A stretch of 64,000 nt of DNA from G963668345 sp965206025 (GCA_965206025.1 CBDBIU010000005.1:2294001-2358000); one strand, 5' to 3'; positions 51,696-60,822 are shown, counted from the stretch's first letter. Notes: generated from the letters alone by a model not told the origin. Numbers and translations: made by a program.

Positions 51696-51737
51696 GCTCA
51701 CGCACTTCGCCTCGCCACCTGGTGAGAAAAGCGGGTT
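51696..51737. repeat. Family A repeat, right end of the split copy (A7)
   Basis: GCTCACGCACTTCGCCTCG then CCACCTGGTGAGAAAAGCGG. Together with 49968-50142 it makes a complete family A element if the IS is removed. It also supplies the last codons of the damaged cytochrome frame. Confidence 0.65.
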
Positions 51738-52591
51738 GGGTGGCCGCTGCTAGAGAGAGTTCCCACGGACGCGGCGTATCGCCGGCGGGCTGATCGCCAG
51801 CCGCCTTCGCCGCGCTGCAACTCCGCCTGCTTGAGAACCCAGCCGCGGATGACCTGGTAGCCGGCGTCTTCGGCTTCAAAGCGCTGGCCCCCCTGGTGGC
51901 CATCCTCCTCGCCCGTTTGTACGTTGAGCGGTTTTCGCAGGAACTTGCTCCGCTCAAGCTCGCGCAGGTTGACGCGCTCCTGCATCTTTCGATAGTTCTC
52001 AAGCAGTTTATCGGGAGGGATATAACCCGCGGCGTCGGGCGGCTCGAGATAAAGCGTCGGGACCCGCCCGGGTACGCCGTGGCAAGAGATGCATGCCTTG
52101 CTGTCTTTCGCGTGGATCTTGGTCATTTCGGCGAAGACGTAGTCCCGAAAGTGCAAGATGTCCTCGACAAAGTCGTCGCTGGGATCTAGACGCCGCCCAT
52201 CGGTTCCTTGGGGCGGTTCTTGTTCAGTGATCAGTTTGCGAAGTTGCGCGCCGTAGATCTTGTCGTCGCTGTTCAGGATGTTTTGGATGCTTTGGCGCAG
52301 CTTGAAATTGGTCTCGTGCTCGACGTAGACCGCCAGGGCTTTGCGGACTTCCGGATTGCGGCGCAGCGCTGTCTTGTTGGCCAGCTTCACCGCCAGCTCG
52401 CGGGTTTCCTCGGGCTTGTCTGCCGCGAACCACGAATTGAACATCCCTATGATCTCGTCCTTGGCAGCGGTGACGGGGTCGATCACATCCACGCCGCACT
52501 CGTCTTTGGTGAAAAGAGGCCCGCTGCCGTCGTCAGGGATGATCTTGACGTAGTCGATGCCGAAGATGTAACGCGGTTCGGCACCTTCCAA
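51698..52591 (-). pseudogene. Truncated c-type cytochrome gene
   Basis: The frame encodes 297 residues, of which about 1-260 look genuine: IFGIDYVKIIPDDGSG, helical stretches, one haem site (KACISCHGVPGRVPTLYL), PPDAAGYIPPDKLLENYRKM, and GGQRFEAEDAGYQVIRGWVL. The last 40 residues read through family A repeat DNA, and the N-terminal side stops at family B element B4 without a signal peptide, so both ends appear lost. The original was probably an exported cytochrome with HEAT-like helices. A functional short cytosolic product is unlikely, because haem c attachment needs export. Confidence 0.65.
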
Positions 52592-52603
52592 GTCAGTGGC
52601 TGG

Positions 52604-52690
52604 AGCTCGTGGTAGAAGTTAGGTTCGGCGAAAAATGGGCCTGCCGGGACTGCCACCGATTTTCGCTTCCGCGGCTACTTTGTTTCCGCT
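52604..52690. repeat. Family B short element (B4)
   Basis: An 87-bp copy with AGCTCGTGGTAGAAGTTAGG at the left and, reversed, AGCGGAAACAAAGTAGCCGC at the right, with GAAAAATGGG and GAAAATCGG inside. It abuts the broken 5' side of the cytochrome gene. Confidence 0.65.
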
Positions 52691-52795
52691 AAGGTTGGAC
52701 AATGAGATTCGGTGACTGTCGCCGCAGGACCGCCGTCTACGCAAAGACCAGCCCTGAAACACTACGCTATACCGCGCATTGAAAGGAGTCGACCC

Positions 52796-54166
52796 ATGCC
52801 CGACCGGAAAGTCCCCTCGAAAATCGACACCGAGCAACTGACGAAGGACGCCTTCAAACACTGCCTGTTTCCCCTTACGCAGATGGAAACCGTCCGCGAG
52901 GAGGGTCTCAACATCTACGCCAGAGGCGAGGGCGTGGAGCTCACCGACATCTACGGCAAAACCTACATCGACATGATGGCGTCGCACACGCGGGCGAATA
53001 CCTTAGGGTACGGCAACAAGGAGATCGCCGGGGCGGTCTACGAGCAGCTTGCTACTCTGCACCACATCGGAACCAACAACAATCTGGGTGAGCCGACCAT
53101 TCGTCTGGCGACAAAGCTGGCGCGGCTTGCACCCGGCCGCCTGTCGAAGACCATGTTCGTCAGCGGCGGGTCGGAAGCTGTTGAGACGGCTATCAAGCTA
53201 GCCAAGCAGTACCACGTCAACCGCGGCGCCAAGCCTAGGGCGAACAAAATCATCTCCCGCTGGTTCGCCTATCACGGCGCCACCATGGGAGCGCTGGGGG
53301 CCAGCGACTGGCTGGGGGTACGCCACATTTCCGAACCCGGGGTGCCGGGCTACTCGTTCATTCCGGCGCCGACCTGTTACCGCAACCCGTTCGGTATCGA
53401 CGAGGAAGCCTACGGAGAATTCTGCGCTCAGTATCTAGAGCAGCAGATCCTGCACGAGGGGCCCGAATACGTGGCCGCCTTCATCGCCGAGCCTCTCATG
53501 CAGGCGAATGGCGTGCACATCCCACCACCCGGGTACCTACAGCGAGTGCGGGAGATCTGCGACAAATACGAAGTCCTGTTCATTGTGGATGAGATCATCA
53601 CCGGCTTTGGAAGGGTCGGGGAATGGTTCGCGTCGATCCACTTTGGTATCGAACCGGACATCATGACGTCCGCCAAGGCACTTACGGCCGGTTACATACC
53701 CATGGGCGCCGTGATCACGAAGCCCGAGATCGCCGACGCCCTGCCGATCTTCCGCCACGTCCACACCTTCAGCGGCCATCTGGCCGCGGTGGCGGCCGCG
53801 AATGCCACCATCGCCATCTGCGAACGCGAAAATCTCATCGCCCGAGCCAAAGAAAACGGGGCCTATTTTCTTGATGCCTTGAAGACCGCGCTGGAGAAAC
53901 ATCCCATTGTCGGACAGGTGCGCGGCCTGGGGATGTGGGTGGCCGTCGATCTGACCGCCGACAAGAAGACGAAAGCGCCCTTTACCGACGAGACGGTGAA
54001 CGCCGTGGTCCGGCGCATGCGGGAACTAGGTGTTCTGGTGTGCTCAAACGGGACGGCGTTTGAGCTGGCGCCGCCCCTGATCACCGAACGCAAGGAACTG
54101 GACCGAACCGTTGAGGTCTCCGCGCAGGCCATCAACGGCGTGGCCAGGGCCCGCCATCTCGCCTAG
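52796..54166 (+). CDS. Class III PLP aminotransferase
   Basis: A 456-residue fold-type I omega-aminotransferase. Motifs: GVELTDIYGKTYIDMMASHT, VSGGSEAVETAIKLAKQYH, ISRWFAYHGATMGALGAS, IVDEIITGFGRVGEWF, and the PLP lysine in TSAKALTAGYIPMGAV. The ATG at 52796 follows GAAAGGAG seven bases upstream; the earlier in-frame start at 52712 is rejected. No neighbouring gene reveals the substrate; candidates include taurine, beta-alanine, diamines and other omega-amino acids. It converges with the sialidase gene. Confidence 0.92.
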   Translation: MPDRKVPSKIDTEQLTKDAFKHCLFPLTQMETVREEGLNIYARGEGVELTDIYGKTYIDMMASHTRANTLGYGNKEIAGAVYEQLATLHHIGTNNNLGEPTIRLATKLARLAPGRLSKTMFVSGGSEAVETAIKLAKQYHVNRGAKPRANKIISRWFAYHGATMGALGASDWLGVRHISEPGVPGYSFIPAPTCYRNPFGIDEEAYGEFCAQYLEQQILHEGPEYVAAFIAEPLMQANGVHIPPPGYLQRVREICDKYEVLFIVDEIITGFGRVGEWFASIHFGIEPDIMTSAKALTAGYIPMGAVITKPEIADALPIFRHVHTFSGHLAAVAAANATIAICERENLIARAKENGAYFLDALKTALEKHPIVGQVRGLGMWVAVDLTADKKTKAPFTDETVNAVVRRMRELGVLVCSNGTAFELAPPLITERKELDRTVEVSAQAINGVARARHLA

Positions 54167-54169
54167 CCC

Positions 54170-54189
54170 ATACTAGACCGGTCTAGTAT
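54170..54189. promoter_or_regulatory. 20-bp perfect palindrome between convergent genes
   Basis: ATACTAGACCGGTCTAGTAT starts three bases after the aminotransferase stop and ends just before the sialidase stop. As RNA it forms an 8-bp hairpin with CCGG loop followed by TTTATT, so a two-way terminator is possible. As DNA, the TAGACC/GGTCTA core resembles TetR-type operators (NemR-like), but the location between convergent ends argues against an ordinary operator. Confidence 0.6.
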
Positions 54190-55458
54190 TTATTGGCGAC
54201 CGGCATCGGCCTCCAACTCGGCGAGGTCGAAACGGTAGAACGTGATCTCGCCGTACCGGACAGCCGCATCCTTTGCTGTCTCCACCACCAAAGCGATCGT
54301 GCCGTCGGCCAAACGTTGCATAACCGAATACGCGGCGAATCCGTCGTTGAATTGAACCGGATTGATGAAGCTCTTTCCTTCGTCGTAGCTAGTCCAGACC
54401 GTGATGTGGCTGCGGTCGAGGCCGCTTTCCCCGCGTGGTCCGGAAAAAAGGATCCGATTGCGGTCATCCGTGGCGCGTTTCGCTGAATAGCGGACCATAG
54501 AGCCGTCTACCGGTGTGATGGGTATCTCGTCCGGCCTGTCGGGTCCCCAGGTCACTCCGCCATCGGTGCTGAGATGGCGGCGGCGGAAATCGCCGCTGTT
54601 TTGCCGTGCGTCCAGCAGCACTCGGCCGTCGATCAACTCGACGACTTCATCCTCGTTGGCATCGGGTCCCGGTGTGGTGTTGCCGACATGCCAGCTCTTA
54701 CCGTGGTCGTCGGAATAGTAGACGAACGGCTCGACCGTAACCGGTCCGTCCGGCGTGCTTGAACCGCTGCGCTTGGCTGGAATAATCAGCCGGCCATTGC
54801 GCGATTCCTCGCCGTTTTGCCATTGAAGTTGGATGCCGTTACCCGGACCGGGCTCGGCTTGCCGCCAATAGAGGCCGTCGCTGGTCTCGCGCGGCTCGTC
54901 CGGGTAGACAACTTGCTTACGCTCCGACCAGGTCTGGCCGTTATCGGTACTCGAACGGACCCAGACGAGGTGGTTGCCGTCCTTGGGGTCCGTACTTTGA
55001 CCGTAGGCCACGGTAAGGGGCGCGATGTCCGGCCATTGCCCGTAGAACAAGAACACAGTCCCGGTTTTCGCGTCGAGCACCGGAGTCGGGTCAGCGTAAT
55101 CGAGTAGGTCGCCGTTTGGGCGGAATCCCGAATCGATGACGACCATCGGCTGCCAGGTTCGACCGTTATCGGTACTCCGCCGCATGACCAGATCGATGGG
55201 GGCGTTCTCATCGCGACGCGGGTCACTGCCTTTCCCGCGACGCCCCTCGGCAAAGACCAATACCGACCCATCCTGCGTAACGACCATGCCCGGAATGCGG
55301 AAAGCGTGGTAGCGGTCCTGCTGCGTGACATAGCTTCCCTTGGGAGAAACGAACGGTACTGACACCGAAACGACTTCAGCGGCTGCCTGGAACGAGGCCC
55401 AGGTTGACAGGATCACAGATATAACGACACTACGAACACGTCTTCTCGACGGCGACAT
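54190..55458 (-). CDS. Exo-alpha-sialidase
   Basis: Removes terminal sialic acids from glycans outside the cell. The 422-residue protein has a signal peptide (VVISVILSTWASFQAAAEV), the catalytic-arginine motif FRIP at 53-56 (HAFRIPGMV), and Asp boxes STDNGRTW, STDNGQTW, SDDHGKSW and STDGGVTW. Further conserved residues include RRSTDNG with DYADPTPV and the C-terminal VMQRLADGTIALVVE. The ATG at 55458 is used since the upstream in-frame start at 55518 gives non-family residues. No sialic-acid catabolism genes (nan) are near, so it may release sugars rather than use them. Confidence 0.93.
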   Translation of the reverse strand: MSPSRRRVRSVVISVILSTWASFQAAAEVVSVSVPFVSPKGSYVTQQDRYHAFRIPGMVVTQDGSVLVFAEGRRGKGSDPRRDENAPIDLVMRRSTDNGRTWQPMVVIDSGFRPNGDLLDYADPTPVLDAKTGTVFLFYGQWPDIAPLTVAYGQSTDPKDGNHLVWVRSSTDNGQTWSERKQVVYPDEPRETSDGLYWRQAEPGPGNGIQLQWQNGEESRNGRLIIPAKRSGSSTPDGPVTVEPFVYYSDDHGKSWHVGNTTPGPDANEDEVVELIDGRVLLDARQNSGDFRRRHLSTDGGVTWGPDRPDEIPITPVDGSMVRYSAKRATDDRNRILFSGPRGESGLDRSHITVWTSYDEGKSFINPVQFNDGFAAYSVMQRLADGTIALVVETAKDAAVRYGEITFYRFDLAELEADAGRQ

Positions 55459-55955
55459 GTTTGGCTCCCTGGCGGCGGTCCCCAGCGCTGAAGCGCAGTC
55501 TCTCGGAAACAACCGCATCTTATAGCTTAAGCGGATTCATCCGTCTCGCGTTCGAGCCATTCTATTGTTTTACGGATCGTCACTTGCAACACGTGCGGGC
55601 CGGCGAGTTTGTGGAGATCGGCTTTGCGACCGAGCTTTTGGCGCGTTTGATGGACTCCCGACGGCCGCCGCCGAGGGTAATGATCCCATTCACTGACCTG
55701 CCCCCTGTTGTCGTCGATCCGCTGTTGTGGGCGCTCTGCTTCAGCGACGTAGGGAATGAGGTATCGCACGTCCGGTGCGCATTTCGGACGAATAGTCGCC
55801 CACTCGGAAACAACCGCAAACCTGGGCAGGCAGCCCGCGGTGGGCGAACGGTCGGTAACCGCCCCGGCTTGGCCCGAACATCACCATAAGCACTGGTCAA
55901 CAGTGGGACTGTTCCCATCAGGAACGGCCTTATGGCGTGGATTAACAGCTTCGGA
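55459..55955. other. Intergenic region, nothing recognised
   Basis: About 500 bases. One minus-strand frame at 55527-55769 ends KTIEWLERETDESA and is weakly coherent, but no family or start evidence supports it. No repeats shared with the rest of the window were found. Confidence 0.35.
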
Positions 55956-56738
55956 TTAGCGGGCCTGCAGCAAAGCGCGCACGAGCCGCTCGGCGAGGTT
56001 TGCCGAGGCCTGTTGCAGCGCCTTTTTGCCGGCCATCTCTCCTGACAGGTCCACGGCAACCTCGGTCTGTCGATCCACCGCAACTACAGCATGGGTTTTG
56101 CGGTCCACTGCTTTGATCTCGACGCGCCCGCTCGCCGAGACCAGATTTCCCCGCCGGGAGCCCACTTCGCTGAACGCCTCTCCGGCGACCTTAATGTCCG
56201 GATCGAGCAGGTCGCCCGGATACACCCGCAACGCGATACGGCCGGCCGCGTGCCAAGGCTTGTCGTGACCTCGGCGTGACCGAACCCGGAGCTCGAAGTT
56301 TGTCTCTCGTTGGACTGCGGGAAGCGGGACGGATAGATCGAGCTCGATCCCAGAATGCGGCGAAGGGTTCGACGGGAGTGGAACTTCGAGCTCGGCGCCG
56401 ATGGGAACCGAGAGGTTGGAAGTCAACTGCACCAACTGTGCGCGGAGGTTGATCCCTTCGACCTTAAGCGCGTGGACGAGGACAGGTACCGCGACGGTCT
56501 GGCCCCCAAAGAGCCGAAGGGCCTCCGGTCGGCTCGGCCGAGCGATGACCAGAGCAGGCCCGCCAAACGACGCAGCGTACGCCTCCGATCCCAGAGCCAA
56601 GCAGGAAGCGAGTGTGAAGGCGACGACTCCCCTGACTGCTTGCGCGGCATGCCGCAACAAGGAGGCGCCGCGCGCGAATCCCAATGGGGTAATCGGCCAG
56701 ATGGTTCTATTGCTGTCAGGCGCTGGCATGAGACGCAT
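55956..56738 (-). CDS. Exported protein of unknown function in the CsgG-type operon
   Basis: A 260-residue protein with an internal signal-like segment (AVRGVVAFTLASCLALGSEA, about residues 34-53), so the true start may be downstream of 56738. Beta-rich middle: PALVIARPSRPEALRLFGGQ and AELEVPLPSNPSPHSGIELD. The C-terminus VSASGRVEIKAVDRKTHAVV continuing DLSGEMAGKKALQQASANLA resembles the last part of CsgG/LPP20-type envelope proteins. It ends the operon that starts at 60144. Function unknown; role in an envelope assembly is inferred from neighbours. Confidence 0.65.
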   Translation of the reverse strand: MRLMPAPDSNRTIWPITPLGFARGASLLRHAAQAVRGVVAFTLASCLALGSEAYAASFGGPALVIARPSRPEALRLFGGQTVAVPVLVHALKVEGINLRAQLVQLTSNLSVPIGAELEVPLPSNPSPHSGIELDLSVPLPAVQRETNFELRVRSRRGHDKPWHAAGRIALRVYPGDLLDPDIKVAGEAFSEVGSRRGNLVSASGRVEIKAVDRKTHAVVAVDRQTEVAVDLSGEMAGKKALQQASANLAERLVRALLQAR

Positions 56739-57265
56739 CTACTCGTTTGTGGGAGCCTGCAACATGGCCAGCTCCTCGATAATCTTAACTTCCTCGGCGC
56801 CCAGGTGTTTCTCACAGGCACGCATCTTGGCTTTGACCTCGTCACGGCGGAGGTTGCTCGATCCCCGGCCCATCAGCTTGCTCAACTCGAGATAGGCATG
56901 GCCAAACTGGTTTTGGGCCAGGTAAGCGTTTGCCAGCCAAAGCCGGGAGATATCGCTCAACTTCTGTTCCTCCGCAGCCTGCACGAACTCCCCCAGCGCT
57001 TGGTTGTAGCGCGCGCCAGAACTCGGGTCAAGTGCTGTCGATCCACGACGGCGTGTTCGTCGGTTTGAGACACGGCGACGGCTAGTAGCGCTGGAAGCGC
57101 CTCTTCCAGGTATTCCAAAGATGCATCGGCGCTAGGATTGTCGAACGGCAGGAACCAGATGCGAGCGGACCGCTCATTTGCCAAGACCTCACTAGCACAC
57201 ACAAGGTGCACCGCCACCGCCGTTAGCAACAACACACGAATCCGAACCCGCCAATACTTCATCAT
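56739..57265 (-). pseudogene. CsgG/TPR paralogue with internal deletion and frameshift
   Basis: Two overlapping frames are halves of one gene. 57265-56957 encodes a signal peptide (VRIRVLLLTAVAVHLVCASE), ARIWFLPFDNPSADASLEYL and VVDRQHLTRVLA, resembling the start of the adjacent large protein. 56984-56739, read with preceding codons RYNQALGEFVQAAEEQKLSD, encodes a TPR-like end (LANAYLAQNQFGHAYLELSK). The frames switch near 57025, and the domain expected between them is missing. The start overlaps the stop of the 960-residue gene by four bases. Confidence 0.65.
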
Positions 57266-60144
57266 CTACTGTTGAACCTCTCGTAAAGCGCTCGGGAGCT
57301 TGTGGCCAAGAGCATCGCCTTCTGCTTCTCGAAATCGAAGACCGGACGGATACAGGTAAGTACTGCGTCACGAGCGAAGAACTCCGCTTCCTCTGATTGA
57401 TGCATGACCTCGAGTTCGGTCTCGACCCAGCGCAGCTCGCCGAAACGCGACGCCGTCAACCACTTTGCGAAGAGATTGTTGAAGGCCACGGCAATGCCGA
57501 TCCGACCTTCCGAAACGGCGAAAGCCCACAGCCCACTGGGCTGACCGGGAAAGACGATCCGGCCCGCCCGCTCCCACTGAATGCCGTCCCCACTGCAACT
57601 GACGCGCAGCTCCGTGACGTGTCTGTACCGCTTGCCGTTGACCACGAAGTAGCCGTGGAGCCAGTCGGCCGGCGCGTAGGGCTGAAGTTCGTCCGATGAG
57701 TTCTCGTAAACCGCCCACAAAGTCCCATCCCGGGTCTTCACGAGACGGTTCCGATAGAGGTCTTGCGATATGCCTTTCCGCGGCGGCCCCCAACTCCTCA
57801 AGTCCTTCGAGTGTCGCACGAAGCCCTGTGCCAGTAGCATCACGTAGCCCCTGCGGCTGGGGACGACGTTGTAGGTCCGCTCGGGGGGCTCGGCCTGTGC
57901 ATAGGTGTAGCCGATGTTCTTAGGTGGTTCTTCGAACACCATACGCTGCGGCGTCGCCCAGCGCAGCAAATCCGCGGAGAACGCCACGAAGCGCCTCGCG
58001 CTTCTCTTGCTGGTTCCACGCGCCCAAAGCATGGCGTACCGGCCGTCATGGGTTCGGACCAACGACGGATCAAACTCCCGTTCCCGGGTGTTGATCGTAA
58101 TGGGTACGTCAATCTTGAGCCGCAGGTCACGTTGGAGGAAGATCTCGATGTCGCCATCTATTGAATACACGAGCCAGTCCTCGGCGTACACATCCAGGGA
58201 AGGATCGCCCGAATAAAAGGCTGTCTGTCCCTCGCGGATTACGGAGCTGCTTTCCCAGCCGGCCGTGTGACGGTCGATCAGTTTTTGAACCGCGGGGTCG
58301 AGCTGTGTCACGACACCGGATCTCGTCTCGACGGTCGCGCCGTGTTTGGGAGAGACCGCGAACGACGCCTCCCAGTGCACGATGTCTGGGCCATCCTTCG
58401 GCCCGAACACTTGGTGGTAGAGCGTCTCCACCGGCGTATTCGAATACAAGCCACGTCCCCAGCCCGTACCGATCGAAAAGAATTCGGTCCCTGAGGGCAA
58501 AGCAACCGTCCGCTCGTAGTCGCCTCGCCTCCAGAATTTGAAGTTCTCAAACCGTTTCGAAAAGGAAAACTGTGGGGGCCAGCCTGCGGGCCGCGGCAGG
58601 CTGAACCCGAACGACCCAATGCCCTGGATCTTTGCCCGCAGGGTAACCGAATCGATCTGATAGCCCGAAGGGGCTGCGAAATCGAAGTATTCGTGGCCCC
58701 GCTCTTCATATCGGGAAGCCACCCTGGCCCGCGCATCGAGGCCGCGGTCCTCGAAGTCTCGCCGGAACACAAGCCCATCTCTGACGACATTGAGCCGGTT
58801 GATCTTGTTCACGGCGTGGTCCCGGATCAACAGACCCGTTTTTGCGTGGTGGCGCAGCAACATGAAATGGGCTTCCGTCCGGATGGGATCACGCTGCCTC
58901 TCTTCGTAGAGGGGGCCTCCGGACAGAAAATCGTACTCTTCGAATAGTTCCCGATAACGATCCAGTGCTCGTCCGATTCTTCCCACATGGGCATACGCTC
59001 GGGCCAGCGTGTGCTGCGCACGGATCTTCCACATAAGCACCGAGGGCTTGGGGACGGATCGCTTAACCCACTGCCCGTCCTCGAATACCGCGTACCCTCC
59101 GCGCGCTTGCTTTTCCGCTCTGCGCGTCAGCTCAGCTTCAATATCACCAGGCCACAACCGATACCGAATGCTGCGATCCGCCAGTATCTTTCCAAACGAT
59201 TCGTATTTTCCCGTTGCGTGCAGCTCATCAATCCTGTCAAGGATGAACCGCTTGGTCGCCTCCATCTCGTTGGTCTTTTGTTCATGCTGTTTCACGAGGC
59301 GCAAAAGCTCGTTCAACAGACGGATCCCCGACCTGTGATTGTTCAAAGGGTCCAAACATTGCTCGGCCGCGGCGAAGTAGTACTCTAGAGCGCTTCCCAC
59401 GTCACCCCTCTTCTCGTAGAGTTGCGCCAGCTCCCGGGCAAAGACGACGGCATGTTCGCTCCTGCCGAGCAGATAGTACATCTCGAGTACGGCCGGGTAG
59501 ACCTTGATGAAATCGCCGGCTTGCCGAGCTGCGTCGAGGTATTCAGCCAGCGCTTCCGGGTAGTGGCCGTTGTCGAAGGCTCGGATGCCTTGGTAGTAGG
59601 ATTTCGCTACGTCAATGGTTTTCGGGATCTCTTTCTCGATGCCCTCAAGCTGTGCCGGATCGACAGGATTGCCCAGGGCCACAAGAAGTCTCTCGCTCAA
59701 GTCCCGCGGAGCGCTGAGGACTTTGGCGTAGGGATCCGTCCAAGTGACCCGTGCAAGAATCTGCTGGTCCGAGATTCTTATAAGCCGAACTTGAATCGTC
59801 AGTCGATCGCCTTGCCTTGCAAAATTTCCTAGCAGCAGGAGCTGGGCCTTGGCTAGTTGGGCTTGTCGAATCGCAGTGTCGCTGTCCACCAGCCCGTGCT
59901 CCGCCAAACCGTGTTCCCGGAGGATTTCCTTCAGGTATTGACGCTCAATGACCTGATACGGGCCAAGCTTATTCATGGCGCCGATGATCATGTCGGCGAG
60001 ACCTTCCTGGAGCCAGTCCATGCCGACATCGTCGCCTAGCCGATTGAAGTCGAGAACGCAGAGGGTCTGAACGGGAGGGTTCGCTGCTGCCGCGGACGTG
60101 AAGCAGAGCAGCAAGGAAACAGCGAGAACCGTCAAGAATCTCAT
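57262..60144 (-). CDS. Exported CsgG/TolB-like, TPR and beta-propeller fusion protein
   Basis: A 960-residue multidomain protein. Signal peptide MRFLTVLAVSLLLCFTSAAA; residues 25-165 form a CsgG-like domain (VLDFNRLGDDVGMDWLQEGL, YQVIERQYLKEILREHGL, AKAQLLLLGNFARQGDRLTI); 180-420 contain TPR units (SYYQGIRAFDNGHYPEALAE, SALEYYFAAAEQCLD); 430-610 look like a jelly-roll (SVTLRAKIQGIGSFGFSLPR); 620-960 resemble a five-bladed or sialidase-type propeller (FDPSLVRTHDGRYAMLWARG, VVPSRRGYVMLLAQGFVRHS, LVKTRDGTLWAVYE). The ATG at 60144 is preferred to the frame opening at 60801, whose extra 219 codons are an IS481 relic read out of frame. Leads the envelope operon. Function not known. Confidence 0.8.
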   Translation of the reverse strand: MRFLTVLAVSLLLCFTSAAAANPPVQTLCVLDFNRLGDDVGMDWLQEGLADMIIGAMNKLGPYQVIERQYLKEILREHGLAEHGLVDSDTAIRQAQLAKAQLLLLGNFARQGDRLTIQVRLIRISDQQILARVTWTDPYAKVLSAPRDLSERLLVALGNPVDPAQLEGIEKEIPKTIDVAKSYYQGIRAFDNGHYPEALAEYLDAARQAGDFIKVYPAVLEMYYLLGRSEHAVVFARELAQLYEKRGDVGSALEYYFAAAEQCLDPLNNHRSGIRLLNELLRLVKQHEQKTNEMEATKRFILDRIDELHATGKYESFGKILADRSIRYRLWPGDIEAELTRRAEKQARGGYAVFEDGQWVKRSVPKPSVLMWKIRAQHTLARAYAHVGRIGRALDRYRELFEEYDFLSGGPLYEERQRDPIRTEAHFMLLRHHAKTGLLIRDHAVNKINRLNVVRDGLVFRRDFEDRGLDARARVASRYEERGHEYFDFAAPSGYQIDSVTLRAKIQGIGSFGFSLPRPAGWPPQFSFSKRFENFKFWRRGDYERTVALPSGTEFFSIGTGWGRGLYSNTPVETLYHQVFGPKDGPDIVHWEASFAVSPKHGATVETRSGVVTQLDPAVQKLIDRHTAGWESSSVIREGQTAFYSGDPSLDVYAEDWLVYSIDGDIEIFLQRDLRLKIDVPITINTREREFDPSLVRTHDGRYAMLWARGTSKRSARRFVAFSADLLRWATPQRMVFEEPPKNIGYTYAQAEPPERTYNVVPSRRGYVMLLAQGFVRHSKDLRSWGPPRKGISQDLYRNRLVKTRDGTLWAVYENSSDELQPYAPADWLHGYFVVNGKRYRHVTELRVSCSGDGIQWERAGRIVFPGQPSGLWAFAVSEGRIGIAVAFNNLFAKWLTASRFGELRWVETELEVMHQSEEAEFFARDAVLTCIRPVFDFEKQKAMLLATSSRALYERFNSR

Positions 60145-60189
60145 CGCACTCAGAGGTGAAGTCGGGTTGCCGAATCTCGTTCTGCAGTA

Positions 60190-60713
60190 GTCGCCACAGA
60201 CAGATCTCATCGGGCAGGATCTGGGAGAAGGCGATGCGGGAATGGTCGTCGACGGCGACGTGGACGAACTCCCAGCCGGCGGCGCGGGTCTTATCGCTGG
60301 TAACGCGGTGACCGGCGTGCTGGAAGCGGCCGAGCTTTTTGATGTCGAGATGCAGTAGATCGCCGGGACGGTGATGTTCGTAGCGGCGAACGGGGGGAGC
60401 GGGTTCGAGATCGCGGAGACGGTTGAGTCCGGCGCGACCGAGGATGCGGCTGACGGTGGCCGGGGATAGGAGGAGGGTTTGGGCGATGCGGCGGCCCGTC
60501 CAGCGTTGTCGGCGCAGGGCGAGGACGCGGTCAACGACGGCTTGCGGGGTGCGGCGCGGGCTATGCCGGGGACGCGAAGAGCGATCGTAGAGACCGGCTT
60601 CGCCTTCGCCGCGTTAGCGGGCCAGCCAACGGCGGGCGAGGCGTCTCTCCAGCGAGGATGCATCGAACCAAAAGGGCTCGGCCTTTGGGCGTCAATCGGG
60701 CATTCTGATGGAT
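60190..60713 (-). pseudogene. IS481-family transposase fragment
   Basis: Begins MNIHQNARLTPKGRALLVRC, the classic IS481 start, then shifts frame after about 30 codons and continues GEAGLYDRSSRPRHSPRRTP, PATVSRILGRAGLNRLRDLE, RYEHHRPGDLLHLDIKKLGR and WEFVHVAVDDHSRIAFSQIL. The catalytic D of HLDIKKLG is present, the rest of the core is missing. The fragment ends about 46 bases upstream of the CsgG-type gene start, so it may have replaced part of its promoter. The 60714-60922 stretch holds a family A end (60805) and no gene. Confidence 0.85.
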
Positions 60714-60804
60714 GTTCATGCGGTCTCTCCAGGGTCGTGGTTATTCGACAACTCCAGCTTCCCTGGTCCGGGATCGAATGAACAATGTGTTGAGACATCA
60801 CAGC

Positions 60805-60822
60805 TAGCCCGCTTTTCTGCTT
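60805..60822. repeat. Family A repeat, short solo end (A8)
   Basis: TAGCCCGCTTTTCTGC, 16 bases of the family A tip, next to the IS481 relic. The homology stops at CTTTGAAAAT. Confidence 0.4.

Noticed and set aside
60145..60801. Possible 219-residue N-terminal extension of the CsgG-type protein
   Set aside because: The sequence is an IS481 relic read out of phase, Ser/Pro-rich, and a clean signal peptide begins at the ATG at 60144.
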